DNA of 64,000 nt from Pseudomonas sp. Q11 (GTDB lineage Bacteria; Pseudomonadota; Gammaproteobacteria; Pseudomonadales; Pseudomonadaceae): positions 24,920-88,919 of the forward strand of contig NZ_JAKNQY010000026.1 in NCBI RefSeq assembly GCF_024494355.1, given 5' to 3'. Below, piece by piece: positions 18,689 to 28,206 of the stretch. The position numbers were made by a program, and so were the translations under genes. Each line of letters opens with the position of its first letter. Within the stretch, counting starts at the first letter, position 1. The notes below the pieces were generated by a model, which did no database searches, had not been told where the DNA came from, and worked only from the letters and a program-made list of their open reading frames with translations.

Positions 18689-20590
18689 CTACATCTCCAC
18701 CTGAGTCCCCAGCTCAATCACCCGGTTCAGCGGCAGATTGAAAAAACGCAAATTGCCGTTGGCGTTTTTCAGCATGAAGGCGAATAACCCTTCGCGCCAA
18801 CGGGCCATGCCTTCGAGCTTGGACGCGATGACCGTCTCGCGACTGAGGAAGTAGGTGGTGCGCATCGGGCTGAAGTCCAGCTCATCCAGATGACACAGCC
18901 TGAGCGCCTGCGGCACGTCCGGTTCGTCGGTAAAACCAAAGTGCAGGATCACCCGAAAGAAACCTTCGCCGTAGGCGTCCACCTCGAAGCGCCGTTGCGA
19001 CGGCACCCGGGGGATGTCTTCGTACACCACCGTCAGCAGCACCACTTGCTCGTGCAGCACCTGGTTGTGCAGCAGGTTGTGGAGCAGCGCATGAGGCACG
19101 GCATCCGGGCGGGCGGTGAGGAAAACCGCCGTGCCCTTGACCCGATGAGGAGGTTCGACGCGGATGCTGCTGATAAATACCGGCAACGGCAGAGCGCCTT
19201 CATCCAACCGATCCACCAGCAGTTCCTTCCCGCGCTTCCACGTGGTCATCAGAATGAACAACACGATTCCCGCCAATACCGGAAATGCGCCGCCCTGTAG
19301 GATTTTCGGGACATTGGCGGCAAAGAACAGGCCGTCCACCAATAGAAAACCGACCAGCAACGGCACCGTCAGCAGGGGCGGCCATTTCCACAACAACAAC
19401 GCCACCGCCGACACCAGGATGCTGGTGATCAGCATAGTGCCGGTCACTGCCACGCCATAGGCTGAGGCCAACGCGCCGGACGACTCGAAGCCAAGCACCA
19501 GCAGGATCACGCCAACCATCAACGCCCAGTTCACCGCGCCGATGTAGATCTGCCCTTGTTCGGCGCTGGAGGTGTGCTGGATGTACATGCGCGGGATATA
19601 ACCGAGCTGGATGGCTTGGCGTGTGAGGGAAAACGCACCGGAAATCACCGCTTGGGAAGCGATCACCGTGGCGAGGGTCGAGAGCACCACCAGCGGCACC
19701 AGCGCCCAGGCTGGGGCCAGCAAATAAAACGGGTTGCGAGCGGCCTCCGGGTTCTCCAACAACAAGGCGCCCTGACCGAAATAGTTGAGCACCAGCCCTG
19801 GCAACACCAGGGCGAACCAGGCCCGGGCAATCGGTTTGCGGCCGAAATGCCCCATGTCCGCATACAAGGCTTCGGCACCGGTCAAGGCCAGGACCACGGC
19901 CCCCAGGATCGCAACGCCAACACCCGGATGCACCATGAAAAAGCGCACGCCCCAGGCCGGGTTCAACGCCTGGAGCACCTGCGGATGCTGGACGATGCCA
20001 TGAATGCCCAGACCGCCAAGGACCACGAACCACAGCACCATGACCGGCCCGAACAATTTACCGATCCGGTCGGTACCGTGTTTCTGGATCAGAAAAAGTG
20101 CCACCAGAATCACCAACGCCATCGGCACAACCCAGTGATCCAGGCCATCAAAGGCCACCTCCAGGCCCTCCACGGCCGATAACACGGAAATGGCCGGGGT
20201 GATCATGCTGTCACCGTAAAACAACGAGGCGCCGATCAACCCGAGGATCACCAGCACTGAGCGCAACCGGGGATAAGGGGAAGACGCCCGCCGGGCCAGC
20301 GCCGTCAGCGACATGATGCCGCCTTCGCCCTGATTGTCGGCGCGCAGGATAAACAGTACGTACTTGATCGAGACGACCCAGACCAGCGACCAGAAGATCA
20401 GCGCCAGAATCCCGAACACTCCGTCATGGTTGACCTGCACACCGTATTGACCGGAGAACACTTCCTTGATGGTGTACAAGGGGCTGGTGCCGATATCGCC
20501 ATAGACTACCCCTGCGGCGGCCACCAACATCCCCACGGGTCTGGCCGCTGCACGCCCGGCACCCGACACCTGACTCTCTGCCTGCTCCAT
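18689..20590 (-). CDS. kup: Low-affinity K+ uptake transporter Kup
   Basis: 633 residues: about twelve membrane segments over the first ~440 and a cytosolic C-terminal region. Family signatures include VVYGDIGTSPLYTIKEVF and LRADNQGEGGIMSLTAL near the N-terminus. The open frame extends upstream through the rimO leader, but the family start MEQAESQVSG with GGAG ahead fixes 20590. It imports K+ with protons at the inner membrane. Divergent from rimO, so the two share a 275-base promoter region. Confidence 0.95.
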   Translation of the reverse strand: MEQAESQVSGAGRAAARPVGMLVAAAGVVYGDIGTSPLYTIKEVFSGQYGVQVNHDGVFGILALIFWSLVWVVSIKYVLFILRADNQGEGGIMSLTALARRASSPYPRLRSVLVILGLIGASLFYGDSMITPAISVLSAVEGLEVAFDGLDHWVVPMALVILVALFLIQKHGTDRIGKLFGPVMVLWFVVLGGLGIHGIVQHPQVLQALNPAWGVRFFMVHPGVGVAILGAVVLALTGAEALYADMGHFGRKPIARAWFALVLPGLVLNYFGQGALLLENPEAARNPFYLLAPAWALVPLVVLSTLATVIASQAVISGAFSLTRQAIQLGYIPRMYIQHTSSAEQGQIYIGAVNWALMVGVILLVLGFESSGALASAYGVAVTGTMLITSILVSAVALLLWKWPPLLTVPLLVGFLLVDGLFFAANVPKILQGGAFPVLAGIVLFILMTTWKRGKELLVDRLDEGALPLPVFISSIRVEPPHRVKGTAVFLTARPDAVPHALLHNLLHNQVLHEQVVLLTVVYEDIPRVPSQRRFEVDAYGEGFFRVILHFGFTDEPDVPQALRLCHLDELDFSPMRTTYFLSRETVIASKLEGMARWREGLFAFMLKNANGNLRFFNLPLNRVIELGTQVEM

Positions 20591-20759
20591 CCAACACTCC
20601 CACTGCCTGATCCGCGTTGCTGGAAAGAAGCACTCTGATTGACCTTGCACCCGCGCCGCTTTACTTCTTGTTACAGACGAACGATTGACTGTAGAGACTA
20701 AGTTGCGCTTGACGGCGCGAAGCATAGCGCAGCACTCGTCGTTTTTCCCCGTATAAAGC

Positions 20760-20788
20760 TGGTCAAGCGCTTCGAGCACCGCTAGAAT
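20760..20788 (+). promoter_or_regulatory. Possible rimO promoter
   Basis: TGGTCA, 17-base spacer, TAGAAT about 76 bases before rimO. The -35 match is weak. Confidence 0.4.
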
Positions 20789-20864
20789 TGCGCACTTTTT
20801 GATCAGAGGCGCGTCAAGCGTCCTGTCTCCACAAGAGACGATCTCCCCTACACCGAGGTTAGAC

Positions 20865-22205
20865 ATGTCCACCACTACCGCGCCGGCCAACCCCAAGGTT
20901 GGCTTCGTATCCCTGGGTTGCCCGAAGGCTCTGGTCGACTCCGAGCGCATCCTGACCCAACTGCGCATGGAAGGTTATGACGTCGTATCCACGTACCAGG
21001 ACGCCGACGTGGTAGTGGTCAACACCTGCGGCTTCATCGATTCGGCCAAGGCCGAATCCCTGGAAGTGATCGGCGAAGCCATCAAGGAAAACGGCAAGGT
21101 CATCGTCACCGGCTGCATGGGTGTGGAAGAAGGCAATATCCGCAACGTGCACCCCAGCGTGCTGGCCGTGACCGGCCCGCAGCAATACGAGCAGGTGGTC
21201 AATGCCGTGCACGACGTAGTGCCGCCCCGCCAGGACCACAACCCGCTGATCGACCTGGTGCCGCCGCAAGGCATCAAGCTGACCCCGCGCCACTACGCTT
21301 ACCTGAAGATTTCCGAAGGCTGCAACCACAGTTGCAGCTTCTGCATCATCCCCTCGATGCGCGGCAAACTGGTGAGCCGCCCGGTGGGTGATGTGCTCGA
21401 CGAGGCCCAACGCCTGGTCAAGGCCGGCGTCAAGGAGCTGCTGGTGATCTCTCAGGACACCAGCGCCTACGGCGTCGACGTGAAATACCGCACCGGTTTC
21501 TGGAACGGCGCGCCGGTGAAAACCCGCATGACCGAACTGTGCGAAGCCCTCAGCACCCTCGGCGTGTGGGTCCGTCTGCATTACGTTTACCCGTATCCGC
21601 ATGTCGACGAACTGATCCCGCTGATGGCCGCCGGCAAGATCCTCCCGTACCTGGACATCCCGTTCCAGCACGCCAGCCCGAAAGTCCTCAAGGCCATGAA
21701 GCGCCCGGCTTTCGAAGACAAGACCCTGGCCCGCATCAAGAACTGGCGCCAGATCTGCCCGGACCTGATCATCCGTTCGACCTTTATCGTCGGCTTCCCT
21801 GGCGAAACCGAGGAAGACTTCCAGTACCTGCTGGATTGGCTGACCGAAGCCCAACTCGACCGCGTCGGTTGCTTCCAGTATTCGCCCGTCGAAGGCGCAC
21901 CGGCCAATGACCTGGACCTGGACATCGTACCGGACGACGTCAAGCAGGACCGTTGGGAGCGTTTCATGGCGCACCAGCAGGCCATCAGCTCGGCGCGCCT
22001 GCAAATGCGCATCGGCCGTGAAATCGAAGTGCTGGTGGATGAAGTGGATGAACAAGGCGCCGTGGGCCGCTGCTTCTTCGACGCCCCGGAAATCGATGGC
22101 AACGTATTCATCGACAACGGCAGCAACCTCAAGCCGGGCGACAAGGTCTGGTGCAAGGTGACCGACGCCGACGAGTACGATCTGTGGGCTGAACAGATCG
22201 GTTGA
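20865..22205 (+). CDS. rimO: Ribosomal protein S12 methylthiotransferase RimO
   Basis: 446 residues. The N-terminal MTTase domain has cluster cysteines Cys19, Cys55 and Cys84; the radical-SAM motif is CNHSCSFC (Cys153, Cys157, Cys160); a C-terminal TRAM domain follows. The RimO type is supported by SLGCPKALVDSERI. It adds methylthio to Asp88 of S12. The start at MSTTTAPANP agrees with family length. A terminator lies downstream beyond a nested repeat. Confidence 0.96.
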   Translation: MSTTTAPANPKVGFVSLGCPKALVDSERILTQLRMEGYDVVSTYQDADVVVVNTCGFIDSAKAESLEVIGEAIKENGKVIVTGCMGVEEGNIRNVHPSVLAVTGPQQYEQVVNAVHDVVPPRQDHNPLIDLVPPQGIKLTPRHYAYLKISEGCNHSCSFCIIPSMRGKLVSRPVGDVLDEAQRLVKAGVKELLVISQDTSAYGVDVKYRTGFWNGAPVKTRMTELCEALSTLGVWVRLHYVYPYPHVDELIPLMAAGKILPYLDIPFQHASPKVLKAMKRPAFEDKTLARIKNWRQICPDLIIRSTFIVGFPGETEEDFQYLLDWLTEAQLDRVGCFQYSPVEGAPANDLDLDIVPDDVKQDRWERFMAHQQAISSARLQMRIGREIEVLVDEVDEQGAVGRCFFDAPEIDGNVFIDNGSNLKPGDKVWCKVTDADEYDLWAEQIG

Positions 22206-22229
22206 TCCACACAAAGCGGGGCCGCTGTT

Positions 22230-22388
22230 GTGGCGAGGGAGCTTGCTCCCGCTGGGCCTGTAGGAGCTGACGAGCGAAGCGAGGCTGCGATCTTTCCCCT
22301 CCTACTTGAATCTCAAGCGAAAGATCAAAAGATCGCAGCCTTCGGCAGCTCCTACAGTGCACCCCAGCAGGAGCAAGCTCGCCACAGG
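22230..22388. repeat. Nested REPINs of two types
   Basis: Outer arms are the GTGGCGAGGGAGCTTGCTCC type (22230 and ending 22388). Inside them, at about 22259-22358, lies a full pair of the TGTAGGAGCTG...GCTGCGATC type. The right outer arm has lost bases (CAGGAGCAAGCTCGCCAC). Confidence 0.85.
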
Positions 22389-22431
22389 TTGTTTTTCAGC
22401 CACTCACCTATCAGCCCCCAAAAAAATCATG

Positions 22432-22468
22432 AAGCCCCGCTCTTGCGACAAGATACGGGGCTTTTTTA
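22432..22468 (+). terminator. Intrinsic terminator after rimO
   Basis: AAGCCCCG and CGGGGCTT arms with an inner CTTG/CAAG stem and a T-tract. Confidence 0.85.
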
Positions 22469-22519
22469 CGGCTATCGTATGGAGAAACCCAAGACATCCA
22501 GCACAAGGAACAGGCGGAC

Positions 22520-22993
22520 ATGCGCCAGCATTCGGTCATCCACACACCGAAACCGAGCGATTACCAGGAACTGACCCGGGTCTGGGAGGCCTCGGTACGC
22601 GCCACCCACGACTTTCTGCCGGACAGCTACATCGAACTGTTGAAGAACCTGGTGCTCACCCGTTACCTGGACGCGGTCATGCTCATCTGCACCCGGGACG
22701 CTCGCCAGCGTATTACCGGTTTCGCCGGTGTCGCGGCCGGCAAGATCGAGATGCTTTTCATCGACCCGCAACACCGTGGCCAGGGCCTGGGCAAACAGCT
22801 ATTGCGCTATGCCATGGAGCACATGAACGCCGATCAACTGGATGTCAATGAACAGAACCCGCAAGCCTTGGGCTTTTACCTCAAGCAAGGCTTCGAAGTG
22901 GTCGGGCGTTCAGCAAAAGATGGCATGAACCAGCCCTACCCACTGCTGCACATGCGCTACAAGCAGCCTGACCTGAAGGCCGGACGCGGCTAA
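22520..22993 (+). CDS. GNAT-family N-acetyltransferase (YjaB-like)
   Basis: 157 residues, a complete single GNAT domain. The acetyl-CoA loop is DPQHRGQGLGKQLL, followed by the LDVNEQNPQALGFYLKQGFEVVGR strand-helix characteristic of the family. The N-terminus (HTPKPSDYQELTRVWEASVRATHDFL) resembles E. coli YjaB. The acceptor substrate is unknown. Expressed from its own promoter after the terminator. Confidence 0.85.
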   Translation: MRQHSVIHTPKPSDYQELTRVWEASVRATHDFLPDSYIELLKNLVLTRYLDAVMLICTRDARQRITGFAGVAAGKIEMLFIDPQHRGQGLGKQLLRYAMEHMNADQLDVNEQNPQALGFYLKQGFEVVGRSAKDGMNQPYPLLHMRYKQPDLKAGRG

Positions 22994-23076
22994 AAGCTGC
23001 ATGAGGCAAATGGACCCGCGATTAACCGGTCCCAGGCAGGTACAATGCCCACCCTCTTTTTGTTACGGCCCCCGTC

Positions 23077-23787
23077 ATGACTGACCCGACTCGTCTCTCC
23101 AAACGCCTCATCGAACTCGTCGGCTGTTCCCGTCGGGAGGCTGAGTTGTTCATCGAGGGCGGCTGGGTCACCGTGGATGGCGAAGTGATCGACGAGCCGC
23201 AGTTCAAGGTCACCACCCAGAAAGTCGAACTCGACCCCGAAGCCAAGGCCACCGCGCCAGAGCCGGTGACCCTCCTGTTGAACGCCCCGGCGGGCATGGA
23301 TGCAGACACAGCGATGGCCTCCCTTGGACCACAGACCCTGAGCGAAGAACACCGTTTCGGCAAGCGCCCCCTCAAGGGCCATTTTCTGCGCTTGACCGCC
23401 AGCGCCGACCTGCAGGCCACCGCCAGTGGGTTGCTGGTGTTCACCCAGGACTGGAAGATCCTGCGCAAGCTCACCGCCGACGCCGCCAAGATCGAGCAAG
23501 AATACGTGGTGGAAGTCGAAGGTGAGATGGTCGCCCATGGCCTCAATCGCCTGAACCATGGCCTGACCTATAAAGGCAAGGAGTTGCCGGCGGTCAAGGC
23601 CAGTTGGCAGAACGAGAACCGCTTGCGCTTTGCCATGAAAAACCCGCAACCGGGGGTGATCGCGCTGTTTTGCCAGGCGGTCGGCCTCAAGGTGGTGGCC
23701 ATTCGTCGCATCCGCATTGGCGGCGTGTCCATCGGTAAGGTGCCGCCGGGCCAGTGGCGTTACCTGTCCACCAAAGAGAAGTTCTAG
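23077..23787 (+). CDS. S4-domain rRNA pseudouridine synthase (RsuA/RluB/E/F family)
   Basis: 236 residues: S4 RNA-binding domain at about 5-55, then the pseudouridine synthase fold. The usual GRLDxxTxGLLLLT motif reads SADLQATASGLLVFT, with Asp111 the only candidate nucleophile and one extra residue before GLL. The later KIEQEYVVEVEG strand is family-typical. It probably modifies one uridine of 16S or 23S rRNA, but the divergent active site leaves target and even activity open. Confidence 0.8.
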   Translation: MTDPTRLSKRLIELVGCSRREAELFIEGGWVTVDGEVIDEPQFKVTTQKVELDPEAKATAPEPVTLLLNAPAGMDADTAMASLGPQTLSEEHRFGKRPLKGHFLRLTASADLQATASGLLVFTQDWKILRKLTADAAKIEQEYVVEVEGEMVAHGLNRLNHGLTYKGKELPAVKASWQNENRLRFAMKNPQPGVIALFCQAVGLKVVAIRRIRIGGVSIGKVPPGQWRYLSTKEKF

Positions 23788-23849
23788 TTTCTTTTTCCGG
23801 CGCCGCACTGAGCTGGGGCGCCCACTGCCGATTGATCAGGATTGCACAC

Positions 23850-24311
23850 ATGGTTCACAACGACGTACTTCGCAGCGTGCGCTACATGCTCGACATCAGC
23901 GACAAGAAAGTCATCGAGATCATCAAGCTGGGCGGCCTGGAAGTGCCCATGGCGGATCTGGTGGGTTACCTCAAGAAAGACGAGGAAGAAGGCTTCGTGT
24001 TCTGCCCTGACGAAGTCATGGCGCATTTTCTCGACGGCCTGGTGATCTTCAAGCGCGGCAAGGACGAAAGTCGTCCGCCGCAGCCAATCGAAGTACCGGT
24101 CACCAACAACATCATCCTCAAGAAACTGCGGGTGGCCTTCGAACTGAAGGAAGACGACATGCACGCCATTCTCAAGGCGGCGGAGTTCCCGGTGTCCAAG
24201 CCGGAACTGAGCGCATTGTTTCGCAAGTTCGGCCACACCAACTACCGCCCGTGCGGCGACCAGTTGCTGCGCAACTTCCTCAAGGGACTGACGCTGCGCG
24301 TCAGAGCTTAA
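23850..24311 (+). CDS. DUF1456 family protein (YehS-like)
   Basis: 153 residues from MVHNDVLRSVRYML. It contains two tandem copies of the ~65-residue DUF1456 helical module (first from VLRSVRYMLDISDKK, second from ILKKLRVAFELKEDD), as in E. coli YehS. Function unknown. The longer open frame upstream overlaps the pseudouridine synthase end and was discarded. Confidence 0.85.
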   Translation: MVHNDVLRSVRYMLDISDKKVIEIIKLGGLEVPMADLVGYLKKDEEEGFVFCPDEVMAHFLDGLVIFKRGKDESRPPQPIEVPVTNNIILKKLRVAFELKEDDMHAILKAAEFPVSKPELSALFRKFGHTNYRPCGDQLLRNFLKGLTLRVRA

Positions 24312-24382
24312 ACAACGGCTAAAAGCTTCAAGCGACAAGTTCAAAACTTACAGCTTGCAGCTTGCAACTTGAAGCGCTTGAA

Positions 24383-25081
24383 ATGGCCTACAACGTCTCC
24401 CCCATCGGCTACGTCCGCTCCTGCTTCAAGGAGAAGTTCGCCATTCCCCGCCAACCGCAACTGGCCCCGGCCGCGCGCGGTGTGCTGGAGTTGGTGGCGC
24501 CATTTGATCAAGGCGATGCCGTGCAGGGCCTGGAGCAGGTCAGCCATGTCTGGCTGCTGTTCCTGTTCCACCAGGCCCTGGAAAACAAGCCACGACTGAA
24601 GGTGCGCCCGCCGCGTCTGGGCGGCAACAAGTCCATGGGCGTATTCGCCACCCGCGCCACCCATCGCCCCAATGGCATCGGCCAATCGGTGGTGAAGCTG
24701 GAACGGGTCGAAGCCGGTCGACTGTGGCTATCGGGCATCGACCTGCTGGACGGCACCCCGGTGCTGGATATCAAACCCTACGTGCCCTACGCAGACATCA
24801 TCGGCTCGGCGCACAACAACATCGCCAGCGCAGCGCCTGAGCTGATTGCGGTGCGATGGGCCAGCTCTGCCCTGCATCAGGCCCGCGACCACGCCAAGCG
24901 CCTGGAAGAACCCCTGGTAGAGCTGATTGAACAGTGCCTGGCCCAAGACCCACGTCCGGCATACCAGATTCCTACGCCAGAGCGGGAATATGGCGCGCAG
25001 TTCTGGGATCTGGACGTGCGTTGGCATTATCCGCAGACGGGGGTGATCAAGGTGCTGGAAGTTATACCCGCAGCGGGATAA
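24383..25081 (+). CDS. trmO: tRNA (t6A37-N6)-methyltransferase TrmO
   Basis: 232 residues of the TsaA/TrmO family. Visible family blocks are YNVSPIGYVRSCFKEKFAIPRQP, FATRATHRPNGIGQSVVKLE (SAM-binding region) and DIKPYVPYAD. It N6-methylates t6A at position 37 of ANN-decoding tRNAs using SAM. The start at MAYNVS fits the family; a weak upstream ATG lies in a short repeat. A terminator follows within 15 bases. Confidence 0.92.
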   Translation: MAYNVSPIGYVRSCFKEKFAIPRQPQLAPAARGVLELVAPFDQGDAVQGLEQVSHVWLLFLFHQALENKPRLKVRPPRLGGNKSMGVFATRATHRPNGIGQSVVKLERVEAGRLWLSGIDLLDGTPVLDIKPYVPYADIIGSAHNNIASAAPELIAVRWASSALHQARDHAKRLEEPLVELIEQCLAQDPRPAYQIPTPEREYGAQFWDLDVRWHYPQTGVIKVLEVIPAAG

Positions 25082-25094
25082 GCGCCGGAAACGC

Positions 25095-25132
25095 AAAAGC
25101 CCGCGCTGCCCTTACAGGCGGCGCGGGCTTTT
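25095..25132 (+). terminator. Intrinsic terminator after trmO
   Basis: AAAAGCCCGCGC..GCGCGGGCTTTTT hairpin. Confidence 0.88.
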
Positions 25133-25158
25133 TCATGGTTACTGCAGACCGGGTTGCT

Positions 25159-25255
25159 GCTATCGCGAGCAGGCTCGCTCCCACATTTGAACTGCAGTGG
25201 ACACAAGATTTGTGTTTACACATATTCCATTGTGGGAGCGAGCCTGCTCGCGATG
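25159..25255. repeat. REP doublet in outward orientation
   Basis: First arm CGCGAGCAGGCTCGCTCCCA, second arm TGTGGGAGCGAGCCTGCTCG; the order is the reverse of the REPINs at 6.4 and 18.5 kb. Confidence 0.85.
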
Positions 25256-25286
25256 ACGATCGATCAACCACCGCGTAAATCGAGGC

Positions 25287-26066
25287 TTACTTCTCTACAA
25301 ACGCCCGCTCGATCAGGTAATCACCCGGCTCACGCATGCGCGGCGAAACGGTCAGGCCGAAGCTGTTGAGCACTTCGCTGGTCTCGTCGAGCATGCTTGG
25401 GCTGCCGCACAGCATGGCGCGGTCGTCCTGCGGGTTGATCGGCGGCAGGCCGATGTCGCGGAACAGCTTGCCGCTACGCATCAGGTCGGTCAGGCGGCCT
25501 TCGTTCTCGAACGGCTCGCGGGTCACGGTCGGGTAGTAGATCAGCTTGTCCCGCAACGCTTCGCCGAAGAATTCGTTCTGCGGCAGGTGTTCGGTGATGA
25601 ACTCGCGGTAGGCAACCTCATTGACGTAACGTACGCCGTGGCACAGGATCACTTTTTCGAAACGCTCGTAGGTTTCCGGATCCTGGATCACGCTCATGAA
25701 CGGCGCCAGGCCGGTGCCGGTGCTGAGCAGGTACAAATGCTTGCCAGGCTTGAGATCGTCCAGCACCAGGGTGCCGGTGGGCTTCTTGCTGATGATGATC
25801 TCGTCGCCTTCCTTCAGATGCTGCAACTGGGAAGTCAACGGGCCGTCAGGCACCTTGATGCTGAAAAATTCGAGATGCTCTTCCCAGTTCGGACTGGCGA
25901 TCGAGTAAGCGCGCATAAGCGGGCGGCCGTTGGGCTGTTGCAGGCCGATCATCACGAACTGACCGTTCTCGAAGCGCAGGCCCGGATCACGGGTGCACTT
26001 GAAGCTGAACAGAGTGTCGTTCCAGTGATGAACACTGAGGACACGCTCGTGGTTCATGTTGCTCAT
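25287..26066 (-). CDS. fpr: Ferredoxin/flavodoxin-NADP+ reductase
   Basis: 259 residues, Fpr size. FAD-binding RAYSIAS, NADP-binding GTGLAPFMSV, and a C-terminus YLIERAFVEK without the plant-type Tyr, as in bacterial subclass enzymes. It exchanges electrons between NADPH and ferredoxin or flavodoxin. AGGAG lies 9 bases before the ATG. Divergent from a LysR gene, the arrangement of fprA and finR in P. putida, where FinR activates fprA under superoxide. Confidence 0.95.
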   Translation of the reverse strand: MSNMNHERVLSVHHWNDTLFSFKCTRDPGLRFENGQFVMIGLQQPNGRPLMRAYSIASPNWEEHLEFFSIKVPDGPLTSQLQHLKEGDEIIISKKPTGTLVLDDLKPGKHLYLLSTGTGLAPFMSVIQDPETYERFEKVILCHGVRYVNEVAYREFITEHLPQNEFFGEALRDKLIYYPTVTREPFENEGRLTDLMRSGKLFRDIGLPPINPQDDRAMLCGSPSMLDETSEVLNSFGLTVSPRMREPGDYLIERAFVEK

Positions 26067-26187
26067 GTACGGGGACTCCTGGGAATGATGCCTGCGTCGT
26101 TAATTTGCGCAATTGCATCGCATTCTAATGGCGGCGACAATATCTGTTAAATGAATTATTAAGATAAGGGTTATCGGTTATATCGAT

Positions 26188-27114
26188 ATGCGATTTACTC
26201 TCCGTCAACTTCAAGTCTTCGTCGCCGTTGCCCAGCAAGAGAGCGTGTCCCGTGCTGCGGGCCTGCTCAACCTCTCGCAGTCGGCGGCCAGCACCTCCAT
26301 CACCGAACTGGAGCGCCAATCCAGCTGCCAATTATTCGACCGCGCCGGCAAACGCCTGAGTCTCAACGCCTTGGGCAAACAACTGCTGCCCCAGGCGGTG
26401 GCGCTGCTGGACCAGTCCAAGGAGATCGAAGACCTGCTCAACGGCAAGTCCGGTTTCGGCTCACTGGCAGTCGGCGCGACCCTGACCATCGGCAATTATC
26501 TGGCGACCTTGCTGATCGGCAGCTTCATGCAGCGCCATCCCGAAAGCCAGGTGAAGCTGCACGTGCAAAACACTGCCAATATCGTGCACCAGGTTGCCCA
26601 CTATGAAATTGATCTGGGTCTAATCGAAGGCGACTGCAGCCATCCGGACATCGAGGTCCAGAGCTGGGTCGAGGATGAACTGGTGGTGTTTTGCGCCCCT
26701 CAACATCCGTTGGCCAAACGCGGCCAAGCGACCATGGAGGAGCTGACGCATGAAGCGTGGATTCTGCGAGAGCAAGGTTCCGGCACCCGCCTGACCTTCG
26801 ACCAGGCCATGCGTCACCATCGCAGTGCGCTGAACGTGCGTCTGGAACTGGAACACACCGAAGCCATCAAGCGAGCCGTGGAGTCGGGCCTGGGGATTGG
26901 CTGCATCTCACGCCTGGCCCTGCGTGACGCCTTCCGGCGCGGCAGCCTCGTAGCAGTGGAAACCCCGGACATGGACCTGGCCCGGCAGTTTTATTTCATC
27001 TGGCATAAACAGAAATACCAGACCTCGGCCATGCGCGAATTCCTCGAGCTGTGCCGGGCATTCACCGCGGGTGTGCAGCGCAGCGACGAAATCGTGCTGC
27101 CGGCCATCGCCTGA
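26188..27114 (+). CDS. finR: LysR-family regulator FinR
   Basis: 308 residues. Winged helix-turn-helix at about 3-60 (LRQLQVFVAVAQQESVSRAAGLLNLSQSAAS... region), effector-binding domain 90-295. The divergent fpr neighbour is the best evidence that this is FinR. The 120-base AT-rich spacer between the two genes should hold its binding sites; I did not find an unambiguous T-N11-A palindrome by eye. Confidence 0.88.
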   Translation: MRFTLRQLQVFVAVAQQESVSRAAGLLNLSQSAASTSITELERQSSCQLFDRAGKRLSLNALGKQLLPQAVALLDQSKEIEDLLNGKSGFGSLAVGATLTIGNYLATLLIGSFMQRHPESQVKLHVQNTANIVHQVAHYEIDLGLIEGDCSHPDIEVQSWVEDELVVFCAPQHPLAKRGQATMEELTHEAWILREQGSGTRLTFDQAMRHHRSALNVRLELEHTEAIKRAVESGLGIGCISRLALRDAFRRGSLVAVETPDMDLARQFYFIWHKQKYQTSAMREFLELCRAFTAGVQRSDEIVLPAIA

Positions 27115-27119
27115 AGACA

Positions 27120-27482
27120 CTAGAACAGCACCAGGCCCCACACCAACGCAATCATTGTCAAAGCAACAAACTGAGCGGCACTGCCCATGTCCTTGGCATT
27201 TTTCGACAACGGGTGCTGCTCCAGGGAAATGCGGTCGATGGCCGCCTCCACCGCCGAGTTGAGCAACTCCACGATCAACGCCAGCAGGCAGACAGCAATC
27301 AGCAGCGCCTGCTCGACACGACTGACATTCAAGAAGAACGACAACGGAATCAGGATGACGTTGAGCAAGACCAACTGACGAAACGCGGCCTCACCGACGA
27401 AAGCCGCGCGCAGGCCATCCAGAGAGTAGCCGGAGGCGTTGAGGATGCGTTTCAGGCCGGTTTGGCCTTTAAAAGGCGACAT
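27120..27482 (-). CDS. dgkA: Diacylglycerol kinase
   Basis: 120 residues, full length for the small integral-membrane DgkA: an N-terminal amphipathic helix and three membrane segments. The family signature VELLNSAVEAAIDR is intact. It phosphorylates diacylglycerol for phospholipid recycling. It ends 5 bases from finR, convergently. Confidence 0.95.
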   Translation of the reverse strand: MSPFKGQTGLKRILNASGYSLDGLRAAFVGEAAFRQLVLLNVILIPLSFFLNVSRVEQALLIAVCLLALIVELLNSAVEAAIDRISLEQHPLSKNAKDMGSAAQFVALTMIALVWGLVLF

Positions 27483-27552
27483 AGAGTGGGCAACTGATCA
27501 AAAGAAGTGGAGAAGCTAATTCAAACCCGGTCAAAAAAGCGTGAACAAGACG

Positions 27553-28206
27553 CTACGATTGCGGTGAAATAGACTCAAGTTGCTGCAGCAGCAAGGCCGC
27601 CTGGGTCCGGGTGCGCACATTCAGTTTACGAAAGATTGCAGTGACATGGGCCTTGATGGTGGCTTCCGACACGCTCAACTCATAGGCAATCTGCTTGTTC
27701 AGCAAACCTTCGCAGACCATGGTCAACACGCGGAACTGCTGCGGGGTGAGGCTGGCAAGCCCCTCGCTGGCGGCCTTGGCTTCGTCGGATACGCTGACCG
27801 CTTCGAACGCCTGGGGAGGCCAGGACACATCGCCATCCAGGACGGCCTTGACGGCAACCTGAATCATCTCAAGGGAACTGGATTTAGGAATGAAACCACT
27901 GGCCCCGAACTCCCGGGCCTTGACCATCACCGAGGCCTCTTCCTGGGCCGAGACCATCACCACGGGAATTTGCGGGTATTGGCCGCGTAGCAACACCAGC
28001 CCGGAAAAACCATAGGCGCCCGGCATATTCAGATCCAGTAGCACAAGATCCCAGTCGGCCTTTTCAGTCAGTCTGGCCTCCAGTTCCGCAATACTGGCCA
28101 CCTCCGTCAGACGAACATCCGGGCCAAGTCCCAAGGTCACTGCCTGATGTAACGCGCTGCGAAAGAGCGGATGGTCATCGGCTATCAGGATTTCGTATGT
28201 GGCCAT
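27553..28206 (-). CDS. erdR: NarL/LuxR-type response regulator ErdR
   Basis: 217 residues: receiver domain with acidic pocket ADDH (10-12) and phosphoacceptor Asp58 in LVLLDLNMPG, then a LuxR helix-turn-helix at about 148-210 (LTPQQFRVLTMVCEGLLNKQIA). No histidine kinase is adjacent, so it is an orphan, as is ErdR in other pseudomonads, where it acts in ethanol and acetate metabolism. The ErdR identity rests on overall resemblance and is less sure than the family. Confidence 0.82.
   Translation of the reverse strand: MATYEILIADDHPLFRSALHQAVTLGLGPDVRLTEVASIAELEARLTEKADWDLVLLDLNMPGAYGFSGLVLLRGQYPQIPVVMVSAQEEASVMVKAREFGASGFIPKSSSLEMIQVAVKAVLDGDVSWPPQAFEAVSVSDEAKAASEGLASLTPQQFRVLTMVCEGLLNKQIAYELSVSEATIKAHVTAIFRKLNVRTRTQAALLLQQLESISPQS

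Noticed and set aside
20591..20968. Kup N-terminal extension of 126 codons
   Set aside because: Arises from the antisense of the rimO leader and start; no family counterpart.
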